DNA of 64,000 nt from Tardiphaga sp. P9-11 (GTDB lineage Bacteria; Pseudomonadota; Alphaproteobacteria; Rhizobiales; Xanthobacteraceae). The translations under genes and the position numbers were made by a program. Of the stretch, positions 36,056 to 45,207 are shown piece after piece. Positions within the stretch are counted from its first letter, which is position 1. Each line of letters starts with the position of its first letter. The notes under the pieces are model-generated. The model had not been told where the DNA came from, did no database searches, and saw only the letters and a program-made list of their open reading frames with translations. The DNA lies in the NCBI RefSeq assembly GCF_008329525.1, contig NZ_NPKQ01000002.1, forward strand, positions 682,001-746,000. The letters are read 5' to 3'.

Positions 36056-36786
36056 GTCGTCCTCCGGTCGCCAAAGATCAGGTCGATATGAACCTGCAAC
36101 ATCGCCATGGCGTCGAGCGGCGCCAGCCGGGCAAACAGCCCCTGCCAAATCACCGCGACCATGGCCGGAGCCGCCAGAATCTGCGGAAACTGCAGCAGCG
36201 CGGGATTGCGGATCTCACCACGCGTGATGCCGTACTCGATCATTTGCCTCATGCCGGCCATCCCCCGTTCCACGACTTCGCGGTAGTAGAATTCCGACAA
36301 TGACGGGAAGCGCGCACCCTCCGCTATGATCAGGCGCAAAATATCGCCGCGCCGGGTTTGCGCGACGTCGCGCACAAAGCTCTCGGCGAAGCCTTCCAGC
36401 ATGGCGCGGGCCGAGCCACCCGCAACCGGCGGAGCACTCATCCGGCTGATCAGCGGGCCAAGCGCGCTGCGCACCAGTTCCTGGAACAACGCCTCCTTGT
36501 CGGTGAAGTAGAGATAGATCGTGCCCTTGGCGACGCCTGCGCGCTTCGCCACGTCGTCGAGCCGGGTGGCGGCAAAGCCGCGGGCAACGAATTCGTCGAG
36601 CCCGGCGGCGATGATTGCCGCCCGCCGCTCCTCCGCTTTGGCCTCACGTTTCGATGGTGGTTTCGACACGGCAACCTTCGGTGCTGCCACTCTGGCCGGC
36701 TTGGCGGCAGCCGCCTTCGCGCTACCTCGGCCAGTGGCCGCACGGGCTGGCCGTGCCGCCTTCGGTTTCGGCTTTGATGTGCTCAT
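36052..36786 (-). CDS. TetR-family regulator with a Lys/Ala-rich tail
   Basis: 244 residues. Residues 1-50 are Lys/Ala/Pro/Arg-rich (KPKPKAARPARAATGRGS), then EERRAAIIAAGLDEFVARGF and KRAGVAKGTIYLYFTDKEAL form the TetR HTH at about residues 52-100. The ligand domain follows (AMLEGFAESFVRDVAQTRRG). It is a CecR/YbiH-like arrangement with HlyD, ATPase and permease, so it most likely represses its own exporter operon through the palindrome at 36791. A promoter with -35 TTGCCG (complement of 36839-36844) reads into that palindrome. Confidence 0.9.
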   Translation of the reverse strand: MSTSKPKPKAARPARAATGRGSAKAAAAKPARVAAPKVAVSKPPSKREAKAEERRAAIIAAGLDEFVARGFAATRLDDVAKRAGVAKGTIYLYFTDKEALFQELVRSALGPLISRMSAPPVAGGSARAMLEGFAESFVRDVAQTRRGDILRLIIAEGARFPSLSEFYYREVVERGMAGMRQMIEYGITRGEIRNPALLQFPQILAAPAMVAVIWQGLFARLAPLDAMAMLQVHIDLIFGDRRTT

Positions 36787-36790
36787 GGCC

Positions 36791-36820
36791 TGAATATGAC
36801 TGACCGGTCAGTCATATTCA
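36791..36820. promoter_or_regulatory. 30-bp perfect palindrome, TetR operator
   Basis: TGAATATGACTGACC (36791-36805) followed directly by its reverse complement GGTCAGTCATATTCA (36806-36820). Fifteen of fifteen positions pair, with no spacer. It ends 4 bp before the TetR start codon and overlaps the predicted -10 region, so a bound dimer pair would block transcription. Confidence 0.9.
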
Positions 36821-36929
36821 AGGCCTTTCGAGCGATTTCGGCAAACCGCACGCTTGATGGCTAGATGAGCGTGCCGGACATGCGTAGTGCTGTTGCATAG
36901 CCGTTCTTGGGAGAACGATCGGGATCAGC

Positions 36930-38249
36930 TCAGCCGAGTCGCCAGATCGCCTGAGGCAGGTCATAGCCCCGGATCGGCACATCGCCCAGCAATTCCGCAT
37001 CACTGCAGGTCTCGCCCAGGGCATCGCGTATGGACGCAGAGATCAGCAACTGCGACCCGAACTGCTTGTTGAGAGCTTCGAGGCGCGCAGCAAAATTCAC
37101 CGTGTCGCCGATCACGGTGTATTCCTTGCGGCGCGGCGAGCCGACATTGCCGGCGATGACGGCGCCCATGTGAATGCCAATACCGATGCGCAGCGGCCAT
37201 TCGTTGCCGCAGTTATTCTCTTCCATCGCCGCAAGCATCTGCCGCGCGGCCTCGACCGCGCATTGGGCGGCTTTGGGATCTTCAATCGGCGCGCCGAACA
37301 GTGCAAGAAAACCGTCGCCGAGAAATTTGTTGACGATGCCGGAATGGCTATCGAGTACATCGACCAGCACGGCGAAGGCCTCGTCCAGCCGCCGGACAAC
37401 CTCCGTCGGCGTATGTGTCCGCGTTGCTGCCGTGAAGTTGCGGATGTCCACAAACATGACCGCGACCCGTTGCATCTCGGTCGTAGGAGAGGCTCCGGAT
37501 GAAAGCAGCCGCTCCACCACCTGCGGGGAGACGTGCTGGCCGAAGAGATTGGTCACGCGGTCGCGCGACGATGTCGCCACGATACTGGCCTCGAACTGAC
37601 GCTTGAGCTGAACGCCTACGCCGCCCGCCAGCACGCCGCCAACCAAAAGAATGACGGCCCGCAGAAGCTGGAAGGCAGTGTCTGGTGGCGGCTCGGCCGC
37701 ATATGCCGCCGGATGATACAGCATCGCCAAGGCAAACATCTGCGCGGCCGAGACAAGCCCCGTAAAGGCTGAGAGCCAAAAATCCAGCCGAAGGGTTGAG
37801 AGGATGATGAACAGGAAATACGTAAGGGGTGCAGCGAAAGCGAGACCCGTCTCCGGCCCCATCCAGGTCATGTGCAGATAGAGCGCGGCAGTCGGTAAGG
37901 AAGTTTCAATCAGGGCGCTGAAATAGCGCCGCAGAACCGGAATATCCTTGCGCTGTCTGATGCGGCGGCCAACGAGATAGAGCACCCCCAGTTCGAACAG
38001 CAGGAACGGCGCCGTGATCGCCCATGTCGCGGTCAAGTTGAAACCGCCGCGCGACATCTTCACAAACGCGGAGGGAGCGACGAGCTGTGCGACGGACGCC
38101 ACGCTAACCAGCACAGCGACCGTGATGATGAGAGCCTTGAGACGCAACTGCTCCGTCAGCAGCATCTGATGCGACAACGCATTGCGAAATTCGCGAACGG
38201 ACGGTTCGTCGTCGGCAGGCTTTAAAAATGTCCGGAAAAACTGAATCAT
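36930..38249 (-). CDS. Class III adenylate/guanylate cyclase with membrane domain
   Basis: 439 residues. About six hydrophobic segments fill residues 35-220, followed by a class III catalytic domain: VMFVDIRNFTAATRTHTP (metal Asp), GIVNKFLGDGFLALFG (Lys plus second metal Asp) and EYTVIGDTVNFAARLE with Thr at the purine-specifying position, favouring ATP. It should make cAMP at the inner membrane in response to an unknown signal. It is a single gene, separated from the exporter operon by about 140 bp. Confidence 0.9.
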   Translation of the reverse strand: MIQFFRTFLKPADDEPSVREFRNALSHQMLLTEQLRLKALIITVAVLVSVASVAQLVAPSAFVKMSRGGFNLTATWAITAPFLLFELGVLYLVGRRIRQRKDIPVLRRYFSALIETSLPTAALYLHMTWMGPETGLAFAAPLTYFLFIILSTLRLDFWLSAFTGLVSAAQMFALAMLYHPAAYAAEPPPDTAFQLLRAVILLVGGVLAGGVGVQLKRQFEASIVATSSRDRVTNLFGQHVSPQVVERLLSSGASPTTEMQRVAVMFVDIRNFTAATRTHTPTEVVRRLDEAFAVLVDVLDSHSGIVNKFLGDGFLALFGAPIEDPKAAQCAVEAARQMLAAMEENNCGNEWPLRIGIGIHMGAVIAGNVGSPRRKEYTVIGDTVNFAARLEALNKQFGSQLLISASIRDALGETCSDAELLGDVPIRGYDLPQAIWRLG

Positions 38250-38302
38250 CGCGGCACTTTAGCGGCCGCGCACCGTTTGAACGAGAATTTTGTCGGTAAA
38301 TG

Positions 38303-38683
38303 CTAGCCCTTGGCGTCGCAGGCCCAAGCGCGAATGACGCATTCCTTGCCACCATAATCGTAGCATTTCTTGGTCGCCTGATTCAGCGAGCTGGAAATGC
38401 GCGGCGCCACCGCATAGCCATGTGCGCCGCAGGGGTTCTTCATATCCACAGCGAACGCTGCACAGGCACGATTCATCGTTACGGTCGTGCATTCGCCCTT
38501 GCACTGCTTTTTAGCCGCCGCCAGCGCCGCCCCCTGTGCCGGATAGTCGAAGGCCTGGCCATAGGCGCCGCACTTGCCCACGGCCAAGGCGCCAGCGGCC
38601 GAGGCCACGTCCACGGCACCGACGCTCATCAGCAAGGCAACGGTGATAATCGCGCGACGACGCGCGGCAGCAAACAGTGACAA
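38303..38683 (-). CDS. DUF4189 secreted protein
   Basis: 126 residues: signal peptide (AIITVALLMSVGAVDVASAAG) followed by a DUF4189 domain. The pattern CGAYGQAFDYPAQGAALAAA is typical (GYS-type, with A repeats). Eight Cys spread through the mature part suggest disulfides in the periplasm. The role of DUF4189 proteins is unknown. It lies 53 bp upstream of the cyclase gene on the same strand. Confidence 0.8.
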   Translation of the reverse strand: MSLFAAARRRAIITVALLMSVGAVDVASAAGALAVGKCGAYGQAFDYPAQGAALAAAKKQCKGECTTVTMNRACAAFAVDMKNPCGAHGYAVAPRISSSLNQATKKCYDYGGKECVIRAWACDAKG

Positions 38684-38784
38684 TTTCCCCTCCCCCGAGG
38701 CCGAACGAGGCAGACGCTACAGGGAGGGCGTTTCAACTTGGTGAACGAAAGCGAAATGCGGCGGCGCGCCGCATCCGCCATGTA

Positions 38785-40389
38785 CTAGCCGCTCCGCGCG
38801 TCTTCCAGCGCCTGCGGCGTATCGATATCGAGGAAGGCACCCTGACCTTCGACTGCCACATCGGCAACGGCTTCGGCGTGCTTCATGATCAGGTGCCGAG
38901 CGCCGATATCGCCGTCCAGCGTCATCAACTCATTGAAGAAGCGCCGAGACCACAGCACGGGATTACCGCGCCGGCCATCGCTTACAGGCACGACGATGAG
39001 GTTGCCGCGATCCGGCGCAAAGGATTCGATCAACCGGTCGATCAGCCGGGCATCGATCAATGGCATGTCGCCGAGGCAGACCACCGCGCCATTGGCCCCG
39101 GCCGGGACCGCTGCGATGCCAGCCTTCACAGAGCTGGCGAGACCATCGGCAAAATCAGGGTTGTAGACGAACGCAACCTTGAGCCCGGCCAGCGCCTTCT
39201 CGACCTCCGGCGCCTGATGACCTGTCACCACCGTTACGCTCGACGATTTCGATGCAATCGCCTGTTCGGCGACGATCCGCACCAGCGCCTTGCCGTTGAG
39301 TTCGGCGAGCAACTTGTTCGGCCCGCCCATTCGGGTCGAGCGCCCCGCAGCCAGAACGACCGCCGCGACATTGCTGTTGCCGTCAGTGCCGACGGGCACG
39401 CGCGGTTGTGGCCGGGTGACGATTTCCATCAGCAACCCGCCGACGCCCATGTTGGTGAGATCGGCGCGGGTAACCTTGAGGCCGGCCAGCAGCCGCATCA
39501 GCACCCAGTCGAAACCGTTTTCCACCGGCGACCGCGCACAACCCGGCGCGCCCAGCACCGGCACGTTGCCGGCCCTGCCGATCAGCAGCAGATTGCCAGG
39601 ATCGACCGGCATACCAAAATGCTCGATAGCGCCACCGATTTGCTCGATCGCCGACGGGATAACGTCGCGGCGGTCGGCAATGGCCGAGGCGCCGAACACG
39701 ATCACCAGTTCGGCACCGAGGCCGAGCAATTCCTTGATTGTCTTCGCCAGCACCTTCTCGTCATGCGGCACGCGGCGTTCGGCGATGATCTTCGCACCTG
39801 CAGGCGCAAGGCGCTCTTCAGTAACACGCAGGGTCTTGTCGATCACCTTCGGCGACAGCCCCGGCAGTAGCGTCGAGACAATGCCGACTTTCTTGACCGT
39901 GTAAGGTGCGATCCGCATCGCGCCGCCGCGCGCCGCCTCCACCGCCGCGTCGCGCAGCGTACCTGCAACACCAAACGGGATCAGCTTGACCGTCGCAATC
40001 ATCTCGCCTTCGACCACCGGCTTGTAGGCCGCCAGCGTTGCAAAGGTGATCGCTTCATCCACGGCATTGATGCGATCGACGATGGCGCGATCGACGACGA
40101 GCACACCCGGAGTCCCGGCAAACAGATTGGCGCGGCCCGTGAAGGCACGTTCGACATTGACGCCCTCGCCCGCCACCGCCTGCGCGATACTGGCTGCAGC
40201 GACGTCTTCGGACACATCGCCGTCTTCGAGACGCACGACGACAACGTCCTTGACGCCGGCGCTGGTCAGCGCCGCGACTTCATCGGGACCAATGGTGGTG
40301 CCCTTCTTGAGAACGAGCGAGCCCTGACGCAACGTATGGACGGTGACGCCGCCAAGTGCATCCGCCGGACTGGCGGGACCAAACTTCAT
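38785..40389 (-). CDS. MoeA-like / MobA-like molybdopterin cytidylyltransferase fusion
   Basis: 534 residues. The N-terminal part (1-335) is a MoeA/MogA-like molybdopterin-binding module (LVIVFGASAIADRRDVIPSA, VDPGNLLLIGRAG). The C-terminal part (from about 343) is a MobA/MocA-like nucleotidyltransferase with LAAGRSTRMGGPNKLL and PLIDARLIDRL. The MocA-type step adds CMP to molybdopterin, giving the cytosine dinucleotide cofactor of xanthine dehydrogenase-family enzymes. It overlaps the XdhC gene by 4 bp and ends the cox-like cluster. Confidence 0.9.
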   Translation of the reverse strand: MKFGPASPADALGGVTVHTLRQGSLVLKKGTTIGPDEVAALTSAGVKDVVVVRLEDGDVSEDVAAASIAQAVAGEGVNVERAFTGRANLFAGTPGVLVVDRAIVDRINAVDEAITFATLAAYKPVVEGEMIATVKLIPFGVAGTLRDAAVEAARGGAMRIAPYTVKKVGIVSTLLPGLSPKVIDKTLRVTEERLAPAGAKIIAERRVPHDEKVLAKTIKELLGLGAELVIVFGASAIADRRDVIPSAIEQIGGAIEHFGMPVDPGNLLLIGRAGNVPVLGAPGCARSPVENGFDWVLMRLLAGLKVTRADLTNMGVGGLLMEIVTRPQPRVPVGTDGNSNVAAVVLAAGRSTRMGGPNKLLAELNGKALVRIVAEQAIASKSSSVTVVTGHQAPEVEKALAGLKVAFVYNPDFADGLASSVKAGIAAVPAGANGAVVCLGDMPLIDARLIDRLIESFAPDRGNLIVVPVSDGRRGNPVLWSRRFFNELMTLDGDIGARHLIMKHAEAVADVAVEGQGAFLDIDTPQALEDARSG

Positions 40390-41102
40390 GGGTTGCTCAC
40401 TTTGGACGATTCCGCCGTTATCGTCTTGGGCATACGCAACTCAGCCGTGATCTCGGCCATGATCGAGACCGCGATTTCGGAAGGCGACACCGCGCCGATG
40501 TTGAGACCGATCGGCGCCTTGATCCGCGCGAAGTCAGCCTCGCTGGCGCCCTGCGCCTTCAACCGGTCGCCGCGCTTGGCATGCGTCTTTCGCGAACCCA
40601 GCGCGCCGATATAGAAGCAGTTCTTCTCGAACGCGTGCAACAGCGCTGGATCGTCGATCTTCGGATCATGGGTCACCGCGACGAAGGCTGTGTAGTGATC
40701 GATGTTGAGGGCCGGCAGCGCCTCTTCCGGCCATTCGGCGATCAGCTTCACGTCCGGGAAACGCTCGGGGCTGGCAAAGGCCGTGCGCGGATCGACCACC
40801 GTCACATCGTAATCCAGCGACCGCGCCAGCGGCGCCAACGCCTGGCTGATATGGACGGCGCCGATGATCACGAGGCGCGCGGTCGGCGCGTAGACGTTCA
40901 GGAACAGCTTCTTGCCATCGGACTCGACCATGGCGCTCTTGCCCATACGGAGCTGCTTCTCGAGCTCGACATGCAGCGGATCGCCACCGAAATCGGCAGC
41001 CTTCACCAGGCGTTGTGTTCCATCGGATATATCGGTGATCAAAATAACGGGGCGCCGAGCGGCGCGTTCCGTGTTCAGGATGGCAAGTGTCTCGGCTTTC
41101 AC
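40386..41102 (-). CDS. XdhC-family protein (Rossmann part)
   Basis: 238 residues. The N-terminal region (VILITDISDGTQRLV) and a C-terminal Rossmann-like domain (GAVHISQALAPLARSLDYDV, YIGALGSRKTHAKR) are of XdhC type. XdhC binds the molybdenum cofactor, supports its sulfuration and delivers it to the apo-enzyme. Overlaps of 4 bp on both sides show an operon. Together with the short XdhC at 41099 it forms the two halves usually found as one protein. Confidence 0.88.
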   Translation of the reverse strand: MKAETLAILNTERAARRPVILITDISDGTQRLVKAADFGGDPLHVELEKQLRMGKSAMVESDGKKLFLNVYAPTARLVIIGAVHISQALAPLARSLDYDVTVVDPRTAFASPERFPDVKLIAEWPEEALPALNIDHYTAFVAVTHDPKIDDPALLHAFEKNCFYIGALGSRKTHAKRGDRLKAQGASEADFARIKAPIGLNIGAVSPSEIAVSIMAEITAELRMPKTITAESSKVSNP

Positions 41103-41428
41103 GACTGACCGACTTTCTCGACGAACACACGAATGGTGCCGCCGCAGGACAGACCGACATTCCAGGCGGTTTCGTCAGCCACGCCGAATTCGAGCAATTT
41201 CGGCTCACCACTCGCAATTACATCAAGCGCCTCCGTGACCACGGCGCCTTCAACGCAGCCGCCGGAAACCGAGCCCAGGAAGGTGCCATCGTCATTGATC
41301 ACGAGATTCGAGCCTGCGGGACGCGGCGCTGATCCCCAGGTCTCTACCACGGTAGCCAGCGCCACGCCGTGCCCGGCCTTCTGCCACGCCTCGGCGGCCT
41401 GCAGGATGTCTTCATCGCGATTGAGCAT
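41099..41428 (-). CDS. XdhC/CoxI N-terminal-domain protein
   Basis: 109 residues: ILQAAEAWQKAGHGVALATV, GSAPRPAGSNLVINDDG and SGGCVEGAVV, the conserved XdhC/CoxI N-terminal domain. It overlaps the second XdhC gene by the ATGA at 41099-41102. Splitting into two proteins is known in such clusters and need not be a frameshift. Chaperone for the molybdenum cofactor. Confidence 0.87.
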   Translation of the reverse strand: MLNRDEDILQAAEAWQKAGHGVALATVVETWGSAPRPAGSNLVINDDGTFLGSVSGGCVEGAVVTEALDVIASGEPKLLEFGVADETAWNVGLSCGGTIRVFVEKVGQS

Positions 41429-41439
41429 GGAAGCCTCTC

Positions 41440-42672
41440 TTAAGCTGCGGGCCGGATCAGGCTGCGGTGATGGACCGGGGGGGCCGATGATAGCGCCTTG
41501 ATCAGTCCGTCGATCGAACTCAAATTATGTACCGGGCGGAATTCGTCAACGTGCGGAAGCATCATTTTGATGCCCTGAGCTTTCGGCTCGAAGCCATCGA
41601 AACGCAACAACGGGTTGAGCCAGATCAGCCGCCGGCAGGAGCGATGCAGCCGGTCCATCTCGAAGGCCAGCTGCGAATCCGCCTCGCGCTCCAGTCCGTC
41701 CGAGATCAGCAGCACGATGGCCCCTTGGCCGAGCACGCGGCGTCCCCAGAGCTTGTTGAAGTTGTGCAGCGACGCGGAAATGCGCGTGCCGCCGGCCCAG
41801 TCTTCCACCGAGGCCGAGCACGAGGCCAGCGCCTCGTCGGGATCGCGCGAGCGCAGCGCCCGCGTCACATTGGTCAGCCTTGTGCCGAACAGGAAGACCG
41901 AGACGCGCTTGCGGGCATCCGTAATGGCATGAAGAAAGTGCAGGAACAGCCGGGTATATTCACTCATCGAGCCGGAGATATCGAGCAACGCGACAATCGG
42001 CGCCGGCTTGTCGATCAGGCCTAGTCTGCGGATATCGATGATATCGCCGCCCGTACGCAGGCTACCACGCAGCGTGCGCCGCAGATCGAGCCGCGCGCCG
42101 CGCTTGTCCGGCTGGGTGCGGCGCGTGCGCAGTTCAGCTTGCGGCAGCCGCATATTGGCGATAGCGCGCGTGACCTCGGCGATCTCCGTGGCGCTCATCT
42201 GCGCAAAGTCCTTCTTCTGCAAAACCTCGCGGTCGGAGACCGACAGCCTGATCTCCTGCTCCTGCGGTGCCTCGCGTTCTGCGCCCTGTGCCGGCTGCGC
42301 CATCGCCTCCTGCACGCGGCGCGAGGCCGGCGGCGGCTTGCGCTTGGCATCGTCGGGCAGCGGCACCGAATCCAGCATCTGCTTCCATTCGTCGGCCGCA
42401 CGGAAGAACAGATCGAAGGCCTGGGCAAACACCAACGCATGTTCGTGGCGTTTGACGAAGATCGCCTCCAGCGTCGTGAATACGTCGGCGCGCTTGCCGA
42501 TCTCAATCATCTGCAACGCATTGAGCGCATCGATCACCGCCCCCGGCCCGACCGGCAGCCCGGCGGCACGGAGCGCACGCGCAAAGCCGATAACATTATC
42601 TGCCATCTGGCCGGTGGGTGGATTGAGATGGTCGATGGGCAAACCAAACTCCGTCGTTGCCTCTGTCATCAT
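41440..42672 (-). CDS. coxE: CoxE-like VWA-domain protein
   Basis: 410 residues with Met codons at 42672 and 42669. The C-terminal VWA domain has a MIDAS motif (VALLDISGSMSEYTRL) and FLFGTRLTNVTRAL; the N-terminal half is helical. CoxE works with the MoxR ATPase CoxD in maturing molybdenum hydroxylases such as CO dehydrogenase (copper or sulfur insertion). Its upstream end carries a palindromic repeat that begins at the start codon. Confidence 0.9.
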   Translation of the reverse strand: MMTEATTEFGLPIDHLNPPTGQMADNVIGFARALRAAGLPVGPGAVIDALNALQMIEIGKRADVFTTLEAIFVKRHEHALVFAQAFDLFFRAADEWKQMLDSVPLPDDAKRKPPPASRRVQEAMAQPAQGAEREAPQEQEIRLSVSDREVLQKKDFAQMSATEIAEVTRAIANMRLPQAELRTRRTQPDKRGARLDLRRTLRGSLRTGGDIIDIRRLGLIDKPAPIVALLDISGSMSEYTRLFLHFLHAITDARKRVSVFLFGTRLTNVTRALRSRDPDEALASCSASVEDWAGGTRISASLHNFNKLWGRRVLGQGAIVLLISDGLEREADSQLAFEMDRLHRSCRRLIWLNPLLRFDGFEPKAQGIKMMLPHVDEFRPVHNLSSIDGLIKALSSAPPVHHRSLIRPAA

Positions 42673-42783
42673 TCCGGGGCGAACGCGCCTTCGCGTTCGA
42701 ACCCGGAATCTCGCAATGTTTGCACGCTGAACATTTCGGAATTCCGGATTCGCGTTCGGCTATCGCCGCCCGCCCCCCGGAAT
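42671..42783. repeat. Two REP-like palindromes between coxD and coxE
   Basis: First copy: ATTCCGGG (42671-42678) with CCCGGAAT (42702-42709) and inner CGAACGCG (42680-42687) with CGCGTTCG (42692-42699). Second copy: ATTCCGG (42741-42747) with CCGGAAT (42777-42783). The ATTCCGGG...CCCGGAAT frame with CG-rich stem resembles extragenic repeats of Bradyrhizobium-type genomes. The first copy touches the coxE start codon. Confidence 0.7.
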
Positions 42784-42791
42784 GACGAGTG

Positions 42792-43700
42792 TTAATCGTT
42801 CGTCGCTTCCTTGATGACCTTCGCCAGCGCATCACCCTGCATGCGCTGGATATCGTCCTGATACTTCAATAGTGCGCCCAACGTATCGCCCACCACCTGC
42901 GGCGTCAGCGAGCGAGCGTCGAGTTCGGTCAGCGCAGTCGCCCAGTCCAGCGTCTCGGCAACGCCCGGCGATTTGTAGAAATCCTGGTCACGCAGCGCCT
43001 GCACGAATTTCACCACCTGCTGCGACAGCTTCGCGGAGATACCCGGCACGCGCGACTTGACGATGGCGAGTTCGCGCTCAGCATTAGGATAGTCGACCCA
43101 GTGATACAGACAACGGCGCTTCAGTGCGTCGTGGATTTCACGGGTGCGGTTCGAGGTGACGATCACGATCGGTGGCACCGGCGCCTTCACGGTACCGAGT
43201 TCGGGGATGGTGACCTGAAAGTCGCTGAGGATTTCGAGCAGATAGGCCTCGAACGCCTCATCGGCACGATCAAGTTCGTCGATCAACAACACCGGCGCGC
43301 CGTTCACATCGGGCTCCAGCGCCTGCAGTAGCGGACGCTTGATCAGATAGCGCTCGGCGAAGATGTCGCTGGATAGCTGATCGCGATCGGTATCGCCAGC
43401 CGCCTCCGCCAGACGGATTGCGATCATCTGCGAGGCGCTGTTCCACTCATAGACCGCGGACGAGACGTCGAGGCCTTCATAGCACTGCAGCCGGATGAGC
43501 TTGCGGCCGAGTGCGGCCGACAGCACTTTAGCGATCTCGGTCTTGCCGACGCCGGCCTCGCCTTCAAGAAACAGCGGCCGACCCATCTTCAATGCCAGAT
43601 AGGTAACTGTCGCCAGCGAACGCTCGGCGAGATAGCCGTGCGATGTCAGCAACTCTAGCATGCCATCGACGGAGGTGGGGAGCGCCGCTGGCTTGGTCAT
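42792..43700 (-). CDS. coxD: CoxD-like MoxR AAA+ ATPase
   Basis: 302 residues: Walker A GEAGVGKTEIAKVL, Walker B VLLIDELDRAD, and the sensor/arginine segments VTSNRTREIHDALKRRCLYHW. MoxR ATPases drive metal-cofactor maturation with VWA partners. In the CO dehydrogenase system CoxD acts with CoxE on the large subunit's active site. Its normal client, the large subunit, is not encoded here. It follows CoxM by 38 bp. Confidence 0.92.
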   Translation of the reverse strand: MTKPAALPTSVDGMLELLTSHGYLAERSLATVTYLALKMGRPLFLEGEAGVGKTEIAKVLSAALGRKLIRLQCYEGLDVSSAVYEWNSASQMIAIRLAEAAGDTDRDQLSSDIFAERYLIKRPLLQALEPDVNGAPVLLIDELDRADEAFEAYLLEILSDFQVTIPELGTVKAPVPPIVIVTSNRTREIHDALKRRCLYHWVDYPNAERELAIVKSRVPGISAKLSQQVVKFVQALRDQDFYKSPGVAETLDWATALTELDARSLTPQVVGDTLGALLKYQDDIQRMQGDALAKVIKEATND

Positions 43701-43738
43701 GAGAGAACCGATCCGAGGAAGTGCGAACCTGACAAATA

Positions 43739-44545
43739 TCAGGCCCGGTTGTTGGCGGCTTCGACCGCACGCTTGGCCAGTACACCGATCAGATGCGCGC
43801 GATATTCGGCGCTGCCATGGAGATCGCTGTTGAGGCCTTCGGCAGGCACTGTAAGCCCATCGAGCGCCTTCGGCGAGAACCGCTTCTGCAATGCAGCCTC
43901 GAACTCCTCGACGCGGAACACGCCATCCGAGCCCGCACCGGTGACAGTGACCCGCACACCCGAGGGCAGACGCGCCACGAACACCCCGACCAGCGCGTAG
44001 CGCGAGGCCTGGTTGCGGAACTTGATATAGGCGGCCTTCTTCGGCACGGGGAAGGAGACCTTGGTAATGATCTCGTCGGCCTCCAGCGCGGTCGTGAACA
44101 AGCCCTGGAAAAATTCTTCTGGCTTCAGCTTGCGCTTGTTGGTGGTGATGGTGGCACCGAGGGCCATCACGGCTGCAGGATAGTCCGCGGTGGGATCGTT
44201 GTTGGCCAGCGAACCACCGATGGTGCCCTTGTGGCGCACAGCGGGATCGCCGATCAGGCCGGCGAGCTCGGCCAGCGCCGGGATGGCTTCACCAACGATC
44301 GGCGATGCCGCGACAGCGGCATGCTTGGCCAGCGCGCCGATCACCAGCGAACGGCCCTTCATTTCGATGCCGTCGACGCCCTCGATATGCGAGAGATCGA
44401 TGATATGCGGCGGCGCCGCCAGACGCTGCTTCATGACCGGCACCAGCGTGTGACCGCCGGCAATCAGCTTGGCGTCTTCGTTCTTGATGAGGAGATTGGC
44501 GGCCTGCCGCACGGTCGACGGACGATGATATTTGAATTCGTACAT
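43739..44545 (-). CDS. FAD-binding subunit of a xanthine dehydrogenase/CO dehydrogenase-family enzyme (CoxM-like)
   Basis: 268 residues. FAD motifs: AGGHTLVPVM near the N-terminus and IGDPAVRHKGTIGGSLANND; start MYEFKYHRPSTVRQAANLL. Electrons pass from the Mo site through the Fe-S subunit to this FAD. It lies 46 bp after CoxS on the same strand. In related genomes I recall the large subunit lying beside or between these two; the 46-bp gap leaves no room for it here. Confidence 0.92.
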   Translation of the reverse strand: MYEFKYHRPSTVRQAANLLIKNEDAKLIAGGHTLVPVMKQRLAAPPHIIDLSHIEGVDGIEMKGRSLVIGALAKHAAVAASPIVGEAIPALAELAGLIGDPAVRHKGTIGGSLANNDPTADYPAAVMALGATITTNKRKLKPEEFFQGLFTTALEADEIITKVSFPVPKKAAYIKFRNQASRYALVGVFVARLPSGVRVTVTGAGSDGVFRVEEFEAALQKRFSPKALDGLTVPAEGLNSDLHGSAEYRAHLIGVLAKRAVEAANNRA

Positions 44546-44591
44546 GGGTGGGGATCCCTGATTCGCGGTGCGCGATTATCGTTGTGCGTCG

Positions 44592-45077
44592 TTATGCGAG
44601 ATCGGACTTCGCCATCGCCTTGGCGCCGGCTGCGATCGACGCCACGATGTTCTGATAACCGGTGCAGCGACAGAGATTGCCTTCGAGTTCTTCGCGGATC
44701 AGATGATCACTGAGATCATGTCCCTTGCGATGCACGAGGTCCACCGCGGTCATGATCATACCGGGGGTGCAGAAGCCGCACTGCAGGCCATGATGCTCGC
44801 GAAACGCTTCCTGCATCGGATGCAGCGGCGCACCATCGGCAGCGAGGCCTTCGATGGTCTTCACCTCGTGGCCATCGGCCATGACAGCGAGCGTGGTGCA
44901 GGATTTCACAGCCTTGCCGTCGAGATGCACAACGCAGGCGCCGCATTGCGACGTGTCGCAACCCACATGGGTGCCGGTGAGTCGCAGATTCTCACGCAGA
45001 AACTGCACCAGCAATGTGCGCGGATCGATATTGCCGGTGACGGGATTGCCGTTCACGATCATCGAGATTTTGGCCAT
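44592..45077 (-). CDS. [2Fe-2S] subunit (CoxS-like)
   Basis: 161 residues from ATG 45077 ([13 protein letters not shown]), with AGAGAG upstream; a GTG at 45083 is the alternative. The two cluster motifs of this subunit are present: [15 protein letters not shown] for the plant-type ferredoxin cluster and [10 protein letters not shown] with CRCTGY for the second. It transfers electrons between Mo site and FAD. A promoter candidate (45141-45169, minus strand) precedes it. Confidence 0.95.
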   Translation of the reverse strand: MAKISMIVNGNPVTGNIDPRTLLVQFLRENLRLTGTHVGCDTSQCGACVVHLDGKAVKSCTTLAVMADGHEVKTIEGLAADGAPLHPMQEAFREHHGLQCGFCTPGMIMTAVDLVHRKGHDLSDHLIREELEGNLCRCTGYQNIVASIAAGAKAMAKSDLA

Positions 45078-45140
45078 ATGCACTCTCTTGGTCGCACCGC
45101 CATTGCGTGGCTGCGCGTCATTAAAATCATTCCAAAAGGG

Positions 45141-45169
45141 ATATTATGACCCATCCCGGCAATGAGCAA
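45141..45169 (-). promoter_or_regulatory. Promoter candidate for the coxS-led operon
   Basis: On the minus strand: TTGCTC (45169-45164), 17-base spacer, TAATAT (45146-45141). The leader would be about 57 bases to the coxS start. Both boxes match only partly, so confidence is modest. Confidence 0.4.
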
Positions 45170-45207
45170 CCTCAAGTCGGGACGGTCTCTGGCGCGCTTT
45201 TACGAGG

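Noticed and set aside
38677-39870. 397-codon plus-strand frame over the MoeA/MobA fusion
   Set aside because: Arg/His-rich antisense shadow; the real gene has clear MobA and MoeA motifs on the minus strand.
43793-44713. 306-codon plus-strand frame over coxM
   Set aside because: No motif; coxM FAD motifs are on the minus strand. I also checked that no hidden coxL-type sequence (molybdopterin-binding motifs) is present in any frame here.
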